A stretch of 64,000 nt of DNA from Gonatopus flavifemur. Taxonomy: Eukaryota > Arthropoda > Insecta > Hymenoptera > Dryinidae. A model generated the notes under the pieces. The model made no database searches and was not told where the DNA came from. It was given only the letters and a program-made list of their open reading frames with translations. The position numbers and the translations under genes were made by a program. Positions 10,191-22,566 of the stretch are shown piece by piece. The DNA lies in the NCBI GenBank assembly GCA_018340375.1, contig JAFFJZ010000012.1:2604001-2668000 (forward strand), given 5' to 3'. Every line of letters starts with the position of its first letter. Positions within the stretch are counted from its first letter, which is position 1.

Positions 10191-12451
10191 AAAAAAGAAA
10201 TAACTTTCAAATCGGAGTGTTTTTTTAGCGTGCCGAATTCAAAAAGTATGAAGCGTATACACGGACACGCGTTTATGAGATACCTATTTCAAGCTGTGGA
10301 AAAATCGAAAGGACACTTGTGTGATATGTTTGTATGATAAAACAGAAATACGTTTGCTTTTGTCGTTCTGTGAACCATTTGAAACTTGTACGATTGTTTC
10401 CAAGTCAACTGGTAGGCAAGTACAAACCAAAAATCCCACAAAGCGGATCGCATCATTTTCCATCTATGCCGAATTCAAAGAATTATAATTAATTCACTAC
10501 TTCGACGAGTGCGTTTGTGGATAATAATTCTATCCTCAAATTGATGCGTCCCGTCGTTTATTCCTTTAGATTCCTCGAATGTATGTTGAAAAAAATGTTC
10601 AGTTTTGAAAATTAATAATTCTATCCGATTCGATTTTGTTTATTCTTCTTCTTTTTAATCAATTTCTGAGAATAGTGTAAGAACATTTTTTTCAATGCAA
10701 ATTCCACTCGCCAGCGTACTTTTTATAGTCTTACCGACGGAACGTCAATGCCAAATGTTAGTTGTAAGTGATGAAACTGCGTAAAAAAACACTGTCATAC
10801 GATTGGAACAAAAAATTCCTCAACTGTACTTCAAAATTTATCTATCATGGGATTTCTCTGAATCGAAGATACGGAAAACGAGAACTCGTGTCTATAGCTC
10901 GCATCGCGATTCATAGAGAAGTTTTACCGCTATGATCGTAGACCTTTTTTTATTTTTCAATATATATAAAAAACGTGCATCCACTTCTCCACTTTGAGAT
11001 TGTGGGATGAATATGGAATAATGGATGGAAGGAAATTCGATGTTGGGATACGTACGGATTCAAAAATTTTGCTCATTATCAGAAAATGCAATTCAATATG
11101 AAATATCAAAATTGATTTTTCTTTGCATTCGATCAAATAAAAAAACCGCACATCAACTGTAACTGTTTGAGATTTACAGTTGTGAAGAAAAAATTCCACC
11201 CCACCATTGGAAGGAAAAACACTAAAAATCTTATCGAAATAAAAAAGACTAGAGAGCGGTCTACGTTCATAGCGGTTCGAATTTGAATCTATGAAAGCTG
11301 AATACACAATGAACACGGCATTTATTGCCCATCGAACCCATTTATATTAGTTTCGTTTCTTTTCTTATACCACGGAAACAACGATATACATAAATGGGCG
11401 TATAATTTATCTCAATATAGTAATATTGTGCGAATGAAACTATTATAGGAATGCGTTTTAGCGTTGGATCGGTAGCTCTGTGAATTTGAATCATTGAGAT
11501 TTCGCGTTAACACGTGACACACGTGATGATCGATCAAGGAATTCTCAGTGATTCGAATCGGAGTTTTCCAATTTATCTTCTATATATTTTTTTGTCACAA
11601 CGAGAAATAATGACGAACATAATAGTCAAATTATTATACCAAATTAATATCACGAGGATACGACAATACAGGGTGAAATACGTGAGAACAAAATCTCGGA
11701 TAACGTCGTGGACATGTTGTAAAAAATTAAGTTTCGAAATGAAAGAAAATGCAATTGTGTAATATCGATAGAGAATCGACGTGGCTGAAGATACGGATAC
11801 CTCGCGGTATTTTTAACAGAGAGGGTGATTTGTGACTCATTTTACTGTTATTTTACGCTTAAACGTTCATGCATTAAAAAGACTTTAGTTTTAATATTAT
11901 AATTTTAAGTTTAGATGATAGTAAAAGAAGAGCGAAAGTAGTCTTATCCCAATGAAGGACAAATGTTTCTAGCGTCAATCTCTCTTCAACTTACTGAAAG
12001 CTGTGATCTTTTTAACTCAATGGTGCGAACAAATGACTTTGATTTTATTCTACGTTATATCACTATATCTTATTCCTTCTTGTGAACAAGCGATCATTAA
12101 TTATTATTCTTGGATTGTTTCGATATTCGAAATGATCATTACGTTTTATAATTTTATAATCAATTTTTCTTGTTAAAAATTCGTAATTAGTTGAGCGCGA
12201 GAATAGCGTTGGATTGAGAATAATGTGTTGTCGAAAAAGGGAGAAAAGAGGAAAGATCGATATTCAAAATGTTGTTATTTTTCACAGTCCGTCCCAATAT
12301 TCTGAATTTCTAAAATATTCTCAATTGTTCAATAGAAACTCTCATCGAATGAGATATCATCTTTCGATCCTTTCTGTTTTTTCCTCATTTTGTTTTTTTT
12401 TTCCAAATGTGATAAAAAAGAAAATCTTAACGACTACCAGGTCTTGTTGGA

Positions 12452-12484
12452 AATAATAATAATGATAATAATAATAATAATAAT
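12452..12484 (+). repeat. (AAT)n microsatellite with one interruption
   Basis: ATAATAATAATG then ATAATAATAATAATAATAAT; one G interrupts the array. Confidence 0.9.
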
Positions 12485-13214
12485 TCAAATAACGAGAGGA
12501 ATGTACGTTAATATTACTTTGCCTGAATTGATATCGATATTTTTTAAGTTAACGAAAAAACAAGGGAATTTGTTGATCTCATTGGGAAGGAAAAGGAGGA
12601 TGTATTTATCGAAATGAAACTGACGTCCGACTGTTTTATTCGATCAAACAATCTGAGCCTGCGGTTAAGTAAAAAGTTTGCATTTGAGGCGTATTCGAAT
12701 TCAGTATCCTCGTTCTCACGAAACGATATTGTAATCGAGAGCAGCGAGTTGAATTCGATTGGAACTTGAATGACGTTCGATTCTCGATTGGTTTACTTTG
12801 CGAATGAAATTTAATTCGTATATATCTGCATTTGCGACGGCATAGGTATGGAATTTGAACGCGTTAACGTGCGTGTGTGCGCGAGTGTCTGCTGATGCGT
12901 GTGGGTCCCCGCGTGTATGTACATTCAGAACAAAACTATATGGAATTCGGCCTGCTGATCACTCCGTCCGCGACACGCATATGTTGTAATTATGCATTGT
13001 AAATACTCAATAACGACAAGTTATATAGGTAAACGTATATATACGCGAAAGCATCGTGTAATTGTAAATATTTTAAATCACGGAGATGATATTTGTTAAA
13101 AATAGAATATGTTACGTTTTTCAAGAAATCTTGAACCGTTGTATTTGAATTTATTTCCATCACAAGCTGTCCTTTTCTTCCTAATCCCAAATGGTTTTGT
13201 ATTCGATTTCAAAG

Positions 13215-13975
13215 CAGTGATGTCGATCCTGAGTGAGGATCGGATCGGTTCTAGGATCAGGTGTATATAGATCGATTTCATAAATCACAAAAAAGATCGA
13301 TTTGAGAAGAATGTTTATAGATAGCAAACTCGATTAAACATTGACCTGAATAGTGGTTAACTCGAATAAAATTAGGCCTGGAGTATCAATATATTATTTT
13401 TTCTATTTTCAACATGTCATTGAAATAAAATGTGAATTAACATATTTATATAATAAAATTCAAATTCATTGATCTGTCTGAATATTTTCTCAATTTTGTT
13501 CATTTGTTATTTTCGTTACAAAATCTCATTCTTAGATTCGAACACTGTTGGAAAAATTCTGAAATTCAATAGAAAATTTCTAGTCAGATCCAATATTCCC
13601 ATATTGAATTTAATAAAGTTTTCAAATTCAATATGATTGATGAAATTTCAAAAGGTTTTTGTTAATATAAAACAGTATTTATTGAATTCACAAATATCAT
13701 ATCAAAATTCAGAAGACAATTTTTCAAATCAAGAATTATATTGTTGATATTAATATCATATTATGAAATTTAATAGACTGTGGTATGTGAAGTTTCACAA
13801 CATTTTTATGAAATTTAAGGCACAGGAAATCTATGAATTATCTCAATTGTGATGGATTTAAGAGACAAAATTTCAATAACTTTCTGGGTTTCGCTTCCAA
13901 AAATTTGTTGTATACCATTGAAATGAAAAAGAATTGATCAATTCGATCCTGGGAGATTTTGGATCGGCATCACTA
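13215..13975. mobile_element. non-autonomous hAT-type element, 761 bp
   Basis: The left end is CAGTGATGTCGATCC; the right end in reverse complement is TAGTGATGCCGATCC. The flanks are TTTCAAAG (13207-13214) and TTTCAAAC (13976-13983), an 8-bp duplication with one later change. The interior is AT-rich with no open frame worth noting. Terminal sequence resembles other hAT ends in the window (CAGTGATGCC at 8548) but the internal sequence does not. Confidence 0.82.
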
Positions 13976-14132
13976 TTTCAAACTTCTTCTGACTTCTGCA
14001 AAAATTTATTCTCAATTTTATATAAAGAAGAAGTAAAGGAGAGTGAAATCCTCAGTTTGCAAAATGGATAATTATATCTCATTCGTGTCAAATCATTTTG
14101 AAAGTTCCTACAACAGATTCAGATTATTCCTA

Positions 14133-14565
14133 CCCGGCTGAAAATTTTCTATAGAAAACTACAGGTTACTATAGAAAAATCCATACTTTAGTATAGAATA
14201 TGAATAGTTTCGAATGAGCGTTTTGAATCGGTCATTCACTAATAACGTATAGTTTTCAATCGGTAAATCAATATGAATCTGTAGTTTTCGATGGTTTGTG
14301 CGGTTGTGAATAGGAATATAACTTTACGATAGCAACAGCTCTTGATAGTGTACCATAATATGATTTTTTTCAATAGTTTTTTATAGTAAATTTTTACACT
14401 ATTACAAACGATTGTTGTGATATAGTTTCTTACTTATTCAAAACCATAAATCCACATGGACTTACCGATTGAAAACTATAAATAAATAGTGAATTACCGA
14501 TTCAAAACGCTCAATGAGAACCGTTGCTTTTTTCAATAGTTTGCTATTACAAATTTTCAGCTGGG
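14133..14565. mobile_element. CCC-group foldback, 433 bp
   Basis: Ends CCCGGCTGAAAATTTTCTAT and, inverted, CCCAGCTGAAAATTTGTAAT. TA on both sides (14131-14132 and 14566-14567). The core repeats a TATAGTTTTC motif in both orientations; for example TATAGTTTTCAATCGGTAA pairs with TTACCGATTGAAAACTATA. Confidence 0.82.
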
Positions 14566-15153
14566 TAGCACATTGTAAGCCTCACATTCGTTTGTCTTTT
14601 TGTCATATTCTCTAAATATTCGTTTGAACCATCCGGAGATCGAGAATCAATCAGAATTTCCATGGAGAGTCTTGAACGAAGGTAAGTGTTCAACTACATT
14701 CACTTATAACATAAAATTTGAAATCAAATTCCATACTTAAACGTGATTTCAAAAATTCAATCAATTTCAATGTAAAGACATTTGCTTCTCATTAGCAAAG
14801 TACATCTCGAACGAAAATATATTCATATTATGGTAATTTATTTTCTTACAGCCAATAAAGCAAATTTATAATACTATTGAAGTTACAACAATTTGACAAG
14901 TTTGTGAGGAAGTTTAAATCGAATAATTTTATTGCTTTTGACGTTTTCTCCGTTTCTTACGTGTATTCGTGAATTCTCCCATTTTTTTGTATGGAATTTA
15001 ATATATAATAATAATTCAATACAGTTCATATATAAATCACATAAACGCAAAGTGTTTCAATGAGTTTTCAATTTTTTTCACAGTCCATGGATGCCATGGA
15101 TGAAAAATTGTAGAAATTCATAATATAACGCGACAACGCGTTACTTCGAGCCT
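14566..15153. other. unassigned AT-rich sequence
   Basis: No gene or repeat recognised. Confidence 0.5.
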
Positions 15154-15157
15154 TTAA

Positions 15158-16462
15158 CCCTTTCAGACCTGATTCAATTCTGATGGAGACAAAAATGTTT
15201 TTTCGATAGCTACTGGTTTCTGAGGCTCCTAGTATTCACTGTGAATTTTTTCAGAATTTTTAGTGACGTATATTTGAAGTTACTGGGCTTCTATAACTAG
15301 AATATTGGAGAAACATTTAAAATAACTGTTCCTAATGGATCTTCATCAAATTCTAATGAATCAAAAAATCCAAGCACAATTATAAAGCATTTCGAGAAAA
15401 AAACATTTATTTTCCAACAGAAATATTTATTGAATATATAATTCATTTTTTATTTATTTACGTATTATTTATTGATCATTTTATTGATTATGGAAGCCAG
15501 AAAAGCAATTCCTTCCTTTTAAAAAAACACAAATACACATGACATTTCACACAATACACGTGAGTTTTTTTATCCAAACGGTGCTTGCATCGTGTGGCTT
15601 TTGTTTTATCGTCATATTCTAGTAACTTCTAGTAATTTTTATGCGTTGACCAACCATAAAAATTTCGTTGAAGTTAATTTTCGTTCATCTTCACTGAAAG
15701 AAAAAATTGGTAACAGTTACCCCAGCGTCTATACATTTTTGCTCCACTTTGGCCCAGTCTTTGAGATGAGGCCCATGCTGGACCAATGTAAGGCCCATTG
15801 TGAATGCATACTGAAGAATATGTTCAATGACTAATCAAATACTCGATAACATTCATCAAACATCTATAAAATTCATCGAATATTTCATGGATATGAATAT
15901 TTATATTATATGTAATAATTGTCATCAAGTATTTTCTGGATATTACTGAATATTCGATGGATCATATTCAGGAATACATTTGATAACTGTTACGAGTGTT
16001 TTTTTCAACGTATTATTTTACCCTTTTGAATTTACATGGGTTATCTTATTGTAGATGGATTTTGCTAACAGAAGCTCAGTGTCCATTGCAATGGACATAT
16101 GATATTGTTGCACAATATAGTTTTGTATTGACATATTTTAAAATACCAAAAATATTTTTTGGTACTCGACACCTCTCTGAAGTTGAAAATATTTTTTTGG
16201 ATATCCAAATTGCATCCTGTAGGATCAGTAAAATTCCCTAAAATCATGAAAATTACAGTATAAAAACTTTCGAAATTTTCATTACTTTAGTTCCTTTGGA
16301 AAACATACCATGATGGAAATATGAGTCTATATAACTTTTTATCATCAACTTATACCCGTATCTTAATGATATCATAGGTTTGAAACGGTTCTGATCTGTG
16401 AAACTGTTTTGATAATTTTCTAAATTCCATGTCCATTGGGATGGACATTGGGTCTCAAAGGG
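15158..16462. mobile_element. TTAA-flanked non-autonomous element, 1305 bp (piggyBac-like ends)
   Basis: Ends CCCTTTCAGACCTGATTC and, inverted, CCCTTTGAGACCCAATGTCC are both bounded by TTAA (15154-15157 and 16463-16466). TTAA with CCC ends is characteristic of piggyBac relatives. The longest open frame (15592-15834, 80 codons) has no recognised domain. Two short palindromes of the TCCATTG/CAATGGA type occur near the right side (about 16081 and 16435). Confidence 0.8.
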
Positions 16463-16769
16463 TTAAATTGGCATTTTGATAACCCATGTCGTCCTATCGT
16501 TCATACAAAAACAGAATTGTAATTCCGCTCCATCCATAGCGTGAAATCTACAATCGATACTTTGTGTAACTTGAAATTTGCCTCAGACGATTCTACACGG
16601 AGAAAATTCTACACTAGTGATTACTGTAGCCTACACGACTGACTCGTGTTGAGTAAAACAATGATTTCATCGCTACTGGTTACTACAGGTTAACAAGACT
16701 GATTCGTGTTACCACGGTAACGAATAGCGTTGAAATGATTTTTTTTGCATAACGCGAGCCAGTCGTGTG

Positions 16770-17466
16770 CCCAGATAGCATTGAAAGTCCTCTGAACGTT
16801 TCAGAAACATAACCTTACACGGAGAGAAAAAATTTGCTGACGCAGCAAATCGAGGTATTATATATAGAATAGCAGAATTTTTTGCTAACCTAGCTAAAAA
16901 TTTGCTATAACGGCAATCGTGTTAGCTACGACAGCAATTTTTTAGCTGTGGCAGCAAAAAATGTTTGCTCCACCAGCAAATTTTCAGTATTATATACAGA
17001 ATAGCAAACATTTTTTGCTGCTCTGGCAAAAGGAACCCAGCAAAAGTAGATTTCGCTGCCACAGTGAATTCCTTTTTCTCCGTGTAGTTCTGCGCGCTTC
17101 GTCTCCGGGGAGTAGGTTCAAATACGTTCAGAGAACGTTCATTTTTGATGCACCTGGATACGTTCCCAGTACGTAAGTTCTTTTTCATCTACCACGGGAC
17201 GTTCTCGTTACGTTTCCAAAACTTACTTTCATGAGAATTAATTTTTACGAACATATGCGTAGTATCGCAGGATGTCATTGACATCTTCAGTGAACACGTC
17301 CACAGAACGTCGCATGGTGGACATGAATTGAACATCACAGAACATCTGTATGTCCCTGGGACGTACATGCGACGTTTTTAGAACGTCCTGGGATTTTATT
17401 TGGACGTTTTCTGTGAGAGCAAGTACGTTTTCTGAACGTTCAGAAAACCTCCCGATGCTATCCGGG
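16770..17466. mobile_element. CCC-group foldback built from GAACGT/ACGTTC motifs, nested
   Basis: Ends CCCAGATAGCATTGAAAGTC and, inverted, CCCGGATAGCATCGGGAGGT. TG on both sides. The sister arm of the host element provides an empty site with a single dinucleotide at this place, so the TG duplication is real. The core is largely a reiteration of GAACGT and ACGTTC (for example CTGAACGTTCAG). A CAC-group MITE is inserted near its left end. Confidence 0.85.
16818..17084. mobile_element. CAC-group MITE of the TTGCTG family, 267 bp, innermost
   Basis: Ends CACGGAGAGAAAAAATTTGC and, inverted, CACGGAGAAAAAGGAATTCA; TA on both sides. The inside is a chain of tiny palindromes of the form TTGCTG-N3/4-CAGCAA spaced about 25-30 bp. 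Close copies at 30313-30682 (inverted) and 48512-48819; degraded ones at 20895, 21660 and 30955. The first 120 bp are nearly identical to the 48512 copy, suggesting recent movement. Confidence 0.92.
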
Positions 17467-17505
17467 TGGGCTACAATAACCACTAGTGTAGGATTGTTTT
17501 TTTTT

Positions 17506-18240
17506 AAATCCACCAATTATTAATTTGTACATCTAACGCGTTTATTTTGTATTTTCTGAAATCCCGTTGATTTTGTATCAGAAAAACCGTAGACCCTTAT
17601 TCCCAACCGAAAAATGGATAGATGAAAAAGGAGGGACAAAAAAAATGTAGCCTTTGTGTCCAACGTCCATGAATGACAATTATCCTTCTTCTTCCTGCTT
17701 CACGTATAGTACTCGTCTTGGTGAATACGTACAATACTCTCTCGAAAAGAAGCCTGAACCCATACCTTTCGGCATGAGGATTCGTAAAAGAACTTAATAA
17801 TAACACGCGATACTAAAAATTTGTCCCTTTCAAAGTCCAGGTATGTATCCTCATTCGACCACGAATGTTCCCCCTGCGTATGCGTGTACAAGCCTCAGAA
17901 CCTGTCTATGTGCTTTCTTATTCGTACACGTAGAAATATGTGAATTCTTTCCATTCTATGGGAAGAGGCAAAGAAAGGTTCCCGCCGATTTCATCTCCCG
18001 AGCGTTCTTGGAAACGCACCTGCCTACGTGTAAGCCTTTGTTACAATTACACAAAAAAGTTCATCGAGATGTAAAATCAAAGATTTCGTACGAGATCGTG
18101 TTGGAAATATCGTCTGGGAAGAAAAAATCGAGGACGCCAAAAGAATTATGATGTAGGTTTTGTGTTTTGAAATATCCACTTCGAGTAGAGTTGAATAAAC
18201 GATACTGGGACCAAAAAAACGGGATTTCTTACAACAGATA
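17506..18240. other. unassigned sequence of slightly higher GC
   Basis: Overlapping short frames occur (for example plus 17843-18151) without a domain, start context or periodicity I would defend. Confidence 0.45.
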
Positions 18241-18346
18241 CACGGAGGGAAAAAATTATATGCTCAATCTAATGTTTTTTTTGGCATAACTGAAAGCATG
18301 AGTTTACAGCTGATATATCATATTCAATTGAAAACTGAATATATTA

Positions 18347-19658
18347 CACGGAAAAAAAAGATATTATATGAATTACCAATGCCGGTTTATAAACTGCCAA
18401 TTAAATTTTCTGATTCCTTTGATTAGAAAAAAAATAAAGTCTATAAGTGTCCTTGTATATTTGATAGGTTTGTAGAGTTGCGGGAACAGTCGATGTTCAG
18501 TAAATATTGTTTCGTCACGGATAACTTTGAAGTCAGTAGATTCAATAAAACAAGCAGTTCTGAATTCTATAGTATTTCTTACTACTCAGCTCATGTAGAG
18601 TGAATACATGTTCAATGTAAGTTTCATTTGAATATCGAATCATTTCAAAACATATAATTAGTTGTATATTTATATTCTACATTGTAGTAAAGAGTACTTC
18701 ATATTCATGTAAACACTACCGATTATTCGTTTCATATCCACGAATTGAAATAGAACATTACGTTCATTTCCCGATTAACTGAATCTTGAAAATTGTTGAT
18801 GGCGTGAAGATCATGAACTGGATCGGTAGTTAATTATCAGTTGAATTCCCCTTGACAATACAGGAGCACTTGGATATTTGATTTATCAATAAAATGGAAT
18901 AATGAAAATAGTGATAGGAAGTTTAGAATATATGAGAACCAAAATATTAAAAACCACTCACTTATGAAAAAAATGAAAATCTCTAATACTAAAATCAACA
19001 GCACATTCAATGCATTACATGCCAATATAATCTATGAATATGAAGCATATTTATCCGCAACGTTCGTCCCTGAATTCTAATGACGTCATGTTGATCATTA
19101 AGATTCAATTCTATGATCTCTCGCTACTATATCATAGTGTAGCTCAAGTCGGTGCAGGTTAGGTTTTAGTCGCGTAGGTAGGTTCGAATCCCTTTTCTTC
19201 GTCGAAAAATTGGTTTCCCAACTCAATGAGAACATTAACCAGCATCATCAACAAGTGGTCTTGGGAAGAAACTGAGAAAATGATTTTTGATTGGCTAATA
19301 TTAAAAATCTTTTTTATTTAATATATTTTTTATTAAATACTTCGGATAAATCTAACTATTGATTTTGGTGAAACTGATGTATGATGATAATATTTTTCAT
19401 GATTTCATTCAATATTGTATACAAGATGTATTGGTGAATTCTACTAGATAATTTTATACATCTTATCTTGAGTAAAGGGTCATGAAAACAATAAACAGAA
19501 ACCTTATTCACAAATATATGTGGTAACTCTTAAACAAATGGCCAACTCGGCTGAAGTGGTAAGAGTTACTATTGAGTTTGATAATCCTGTATTTTATGAA
19601 TGTCTTCAGTAGAATGCATTACAGTTCTAGTAAAATTAACTACTTTTATTTTTCCGTG
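18347..19658. mobile_element. candidate CAC-group element, 1312 bp
   Basis: CACGGAAAAAAAAGATATTA at 18347 and an inverted CACGGAAAAATAAAAGTAGT ending at 19658, both flanked by TA. Only about 14 bp of the ends match, so pairing of these two ends is tentative; a second CAC terminus lies at 18241 with no clear partner. The SINE-like copy at 19135 is inside. Confidence 0.4.
19135..19330 (+). mobile_element. tRNA-derived SINE-like copy
   Basis: TAGCTCAAGTCGG (19140-19152) fits the A box and GGTTCGAATCC (19181-19191) the B box, spaced as in tRNA genes. However, no cloverleaf with acceptor pairing is evident. The 3' side ends in a T-rich tail near 19310. Its B-box region (GTAGGTAGGTTCGAATC) matches the 41-kb copy. 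Confidence 0.6.
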
Positions 19659-19748
19659 TACGATTAAATCTGATGAATAAAAGGAAATAGATTGAGTGTA
19701 AAGCTGTAATGTACTGGGTTTGGTTTGAAATGAATATTCATCAAAGTA

Positions 19749-20552
19749 CACAGTTGAAAATTTTGTGTTCAATTCAACACATTTCACATGTTCCAAACGG
19801 TCCGCATATATTTTTGTATCGATATCGCATAATGTGTTTGTGTTAGCTAGTAACTCAAGCTTGATGTAAATAATATAACACAAAAGGATGTTGATAAAAT
19901 TTTGATTAGAATTTCCGATCGTGTAAATTCAAGACATAAGTACTGCCAAATGAAATCCAAAATAAGAAGTAAATCAACATTTCACAAATGTAATTTATGG
20001 ATTTTTTTACATCAATCAAATGTGAAAATCACACTTTTCTCGTGTTGAAATAATGCATAAGAATAAATTGAAATAAACAGTACTCCAATGACCGAATGTT
20101 CAAGCTGTATCACTCAAGCCACTGCCGGTCCTTTGGTTGAGTGTACTTTCTTTACATATATCAACTAGCACTCTATCTTCAAATTTACATATCTAGAAAA
20201 CAAATTCCCATTAGAATGAAAGCTGAAACCAAAATGAATGAATAGTTCTTTCGACGATTACTAAAGTTACACGTACATAGAAGTTGCATAAAAAAAATAG
20301 CCCCCACCACTGGCGATCTCCTCTTGGTAATTGAGAATAACACAATTTTTATGTTCAATCTTGAGTTCAATAAAATTTGTGTCATTTTTACACTTTTTTT
20401 CACTTGTTTAAATGATTTCACATTATCAATCAGTTGAGACCTGATTACGCAAGGACTGTCTATAGAAGTTACACGTGTTTTTGTTGAATATTTAACAGAA
20501 AATTCATGACATACAGATTTTTCAACACATTTACAGAAAATTTTCAACCGTG
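19749..20552 (-). mobile_element. CAC-group element, 804 bp, with a shared open frame
   Basis: Ends CACAGTTGAAAATTTTGTGT and, inverted, CACGGTTGAAAATTTTCTGT; TA on both sides (19747-19748 and 20553-20554). A second copy in opposite orientation lies at 46818-48216, interrupted by two younger elements. Unlike most others this family is not a full palindrome and has a unique core that could once have been coding. Confidence 0.85.
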
Positions 20553-20673
20553 TAGAGGCCTCAATAGGTACAGTTATCAACATGTTGCTGAAGTTTGAAT
20601 CGTTGATTGCAACGAATAAGTAATGAAATAACGAAATATTCACGTGTTGAAGACCCCAAAACTTGTAGTACAT
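20185..20673 (-). other. open frame conserved between two copies of the 804-bp element; unknown protein
   Basis: The frame contains CHEFSVKYSTKTRVTSIDSP and LNIKIVLFSITKRRSPVVG. The plus-strand frame 46808-47080 in the sister copy reads the same protein (CHEFSVNYSTQTRVTFTDAL). Over about 80 aligned codons there is no insertion or deletion, and my hand count of differences by codon position is 8, 7 and 15, a third-position excess that is suggestive but not significant at this size. No known domain. The annotated Met lies outside the element, so the true start is unknown. Confidence 0.3.
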
Positions 20674-20785
20674 TCTTGAATCGATATTTTAAGTTCCAAA
20701 AAATTCATTCGAGAAGATGAATAACGATAATCCATCGGATTTTCGTTTCGATGAACGTTTCAAACTTGAAGAACATGAACTTTGA
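20579..20785 (+). repeat. dispersed repeat, copy 1 of 2
   Basis: It aligns over about 200 bp with 63614-63860 in the same orientation (for example GAATAACGATAATCCATCGG against AAATAACGATGATTCATCAG). It begins just outside the right end of the 804-bp element. Nature unknown. Confidence 0.65.
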
Positions 20786-20894
20786 ATGGCAAAATTGTTG
20801 CCCTGTGGATGCACACATCTCAGGATTTTGATGAAGCAGAATGAACAACTTTTCGTTTGGAAATATGTGAAAATTGCGTATTTTCGAAAATGAC

Positions 20895-21196
20895 CCACTC
20901 AGAGAAGGAAAGTTGCCGAAACAGCAACCCTCGAAGATTTGCTTTGCTGATATGGCAAAACTTGTTGCTGAATTAGCAAAAAATTTGCTATTACGGTAAA
21001 AATCGTGCTCTTTCAAGCAGCGCTTGACATTCAACAATCAGAAATTGTAGATGTATAGACGGCTAGAAGATTTTGCTGAATTAGCAAATATCTTGCTGAA
21101 ATAGCAATATTTCTACTGTAAAAGCAACCATTTCGCTAATTCAGCAAAGTAGATTTTTCGGAATCGCTTTTTTAGCAAGAATTTTTCTCTGTGGGT
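20895..21196. mobile_element. degraded TTGCTG-family CAC element
   Basis: The interior shows the family's repeated TTTGCTG/AGCAAA pattern. Ends are decayed: CACTCAGAGAAGGAAAG on the left and, inverted, CACAGAGAAAAATTCTTGC on the right. The flanks do not match. Confidence 0.5.
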
Positions 21197-21659
21197 ATGA
21201 AAAAAGGGACAAGAAACCTGGTTTTGAATATAAAATTTCAAAGTTGCAAAAATTTTTTGAATTATATAGGATATGCGTATGATAATTCATATATAATTAC
21301 TCTAAACATATACAATGAGGTCTATGCTGATACAGCTACAAATTTCTTCCCTTGTATGAATTTGAAACTCTTTTCGACCGGGAAGATACTAAAATTGATT
21401 GGAAAGCAGTGAATTCAATCTTAGGGCTTGAAAATCCTTGACTATTTGTTAAATTCATCACATCTTTTGAGTATAATTATCGAAATCTTTTAGAGTTTCT
21501 CTTCAAATCAATTGCTACTTGAATTACTGAGGAAGGTCTCGGTGAACTGTGCGATGCTCTCAACATCCTAATTAGTGAATTTCACTGACAAATCAGCGCT
21601 AAGTCTTCCCCTGGTTGAATCAGTGGAGGCTTAGCACTGAGCTTGTGGTGAAATTCACA

Positions 21660-22118
21660 CACGGAGAAAAAAGAAATTTCCTATGACATCGAGATCTAAT
21701 TTTACTGGAACAGCAAATTTCTTGGTTTTACAGCAAACTATATGTTATCACAGCAGTCTTGTTAACTGCAACACAGGAAAAAAAACAAATTCTTGTATGA
21801 AGAAAACACGGATTGTCTCGGTTCAATGCAATTTGCTTGAATGAAAACAAAATTTTCTTGATTCAAGCAAATTGCAAATTGCATTGAACTGAGACAATCC
21901 GCGTTTCATATATAACGAAGACAACCATGTTTTTTTTGTTCTGTGAACCGCGATTTTTCAGTTGGTGGTAGCAAAAAATGTTTGCTCCCCCAGCACATTC
22001 TGGTTAGAATAGCAAAGAAATTTTGCTGAAGAAGTCAACATGTTTCGCAGTCACAGCAAAAAATTTACTACTCCAGCAAAATCAGATTTCACTATTACAG
22101 CGAATTTTTTTCTCCGTG
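21660..22118. mobile_element. CAC-group TTGCTG-family element with a nested MITE
   Basis: Ends CACGGAGAAAAAAGAAATTT and, inverted, CACGGAGAAAAAAATTCGCT. The flanks are CA and TA, one base apart. The core shows AGCAAA and TTGCTG repeats. Removing the nested element at 21772-21945 rejoins GTTAACTGC-AA-CCGCG, matching the family pattern. Confidence 0.75.
21772..21945. mobile_element. CAC-group MITE, 174 bp, nested, TSD AA
   Basis: Ends CACAGGAAAAAAAACAAATT and, inverted, CACAGAACAAAAAAAACATG; AA on both sides. The arms also pair internally (CGGATTGTCTCGGTTCAATG with CATTGAACTGAGACAATCCG). Confidence 0.88.
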
Positions 22119-22120
22119 TA

Positions 22121-22566
22121 GAGCTTTTTTTGGCAGAACACAAGAACTCCATTCTTTATTTCTCTGTTCTCAAATAACTCTATTCTTAAATATATCTATT
22201 CTCAAAAATCTCTATTCTTTTCAACACGCAGAGAAAAGTTACCTAAAAAACTACTATATTTTCTAGTGAAGAGTGACAGAATTTTGTTATTTATTGATTG
22301 ACAGTATAGTAATTTCAATGACAAATCATAATATAAAACCCCAAAATGTGATTTTGTCCCTACTTTGCTGTAAAGTATAGAGTAATTTTTAAGGTAACTT
22401 TTTTCTGCGTGAATATTCATTAGATATAGATGTTTTTTGTTTTATATATAAAAGAATGAAGCTTTGTGAGAATAGAAATATCCAAGAATAGCCATATTCG
22501 AGGATAAAATCATTCAATAACAGAGAGATAAAGAATAGAGTTTTTGTTCTGCCTTTTTTTACAGTG
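22121..22566. mobile_element. foldback with TCTATTCT motif core, outer element
   Basis: GGCAGAACACAAGAACTCC near the left pairs with the inverted GGCAGAACAAAAACTCTATT on the right; the right end is CACTGTAAAAAAAGGCAG, while the left terminus is altered (GAGCTTTTTTTGGCAG). TA is present on both sides, the left one shared with the neighbouring element. The core reiterates TCTATTCT. Confidence 0.6.
22225..22411. mobile_element. CAC-group MITE, 187 bp, nested, TSD AA
   Basis: Ends CACGCAGAGAAAAGTTACCT and, inverted, CACGCAGAAAAAAGTTACCT; AA on both sides. Shares its core (ATTTTCTAGTGAAGAGTGA and GTAATTTCAATGACAAAT) with the element at 51749-52003 in the same orientation. Confidence 0.9.

Larger units (their letters stand above)
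9226..13214. other. plain AT-rich intergenic or intronic sequence
   Basis: Almost 4 kb with no terminal inverted repeats, no dispersed-repeat copies and no convincing exon. Only simple repeats stand out: (GAA)n at 10167-10190 and (AAT)n at 12452-12484. Confidence 0.5.
16596..17505. mobile_element. CAC-group foldback carrying a nested pair of elements
   Basis: The left arm CACGGAGAAAATTCTACACT, then TAGTGATTACTGTAGCCTAC, is matched in reverse complement by the arm around 17467-17500. The right terminus is decayed, so the end is approximate. Left flank TA. A CCC-group element sits in the middle; removing it rejoins GTCGTG-TG-GGCTAC, matching the opposite arm, which reads GTCGTG-TA-GGCTAC. Confidence 0.7.

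Noticed and set aside
19140..19191. Possible tRNA gene (A and B boxes with tRNA-like spacing)
   Set aside because: No acceptor or anticodon stem pairing could be drawn, and related sequence occurs at two other loci, so SINE-like is the better call.
21575..21658. 84-bp hairpin next to the CAC element at 21660
   Set aside because: GTGAATTTCAC and GTGAAATTCAC words pair, but the stem is imperfect and no flanking duplication was found; not called as an element.
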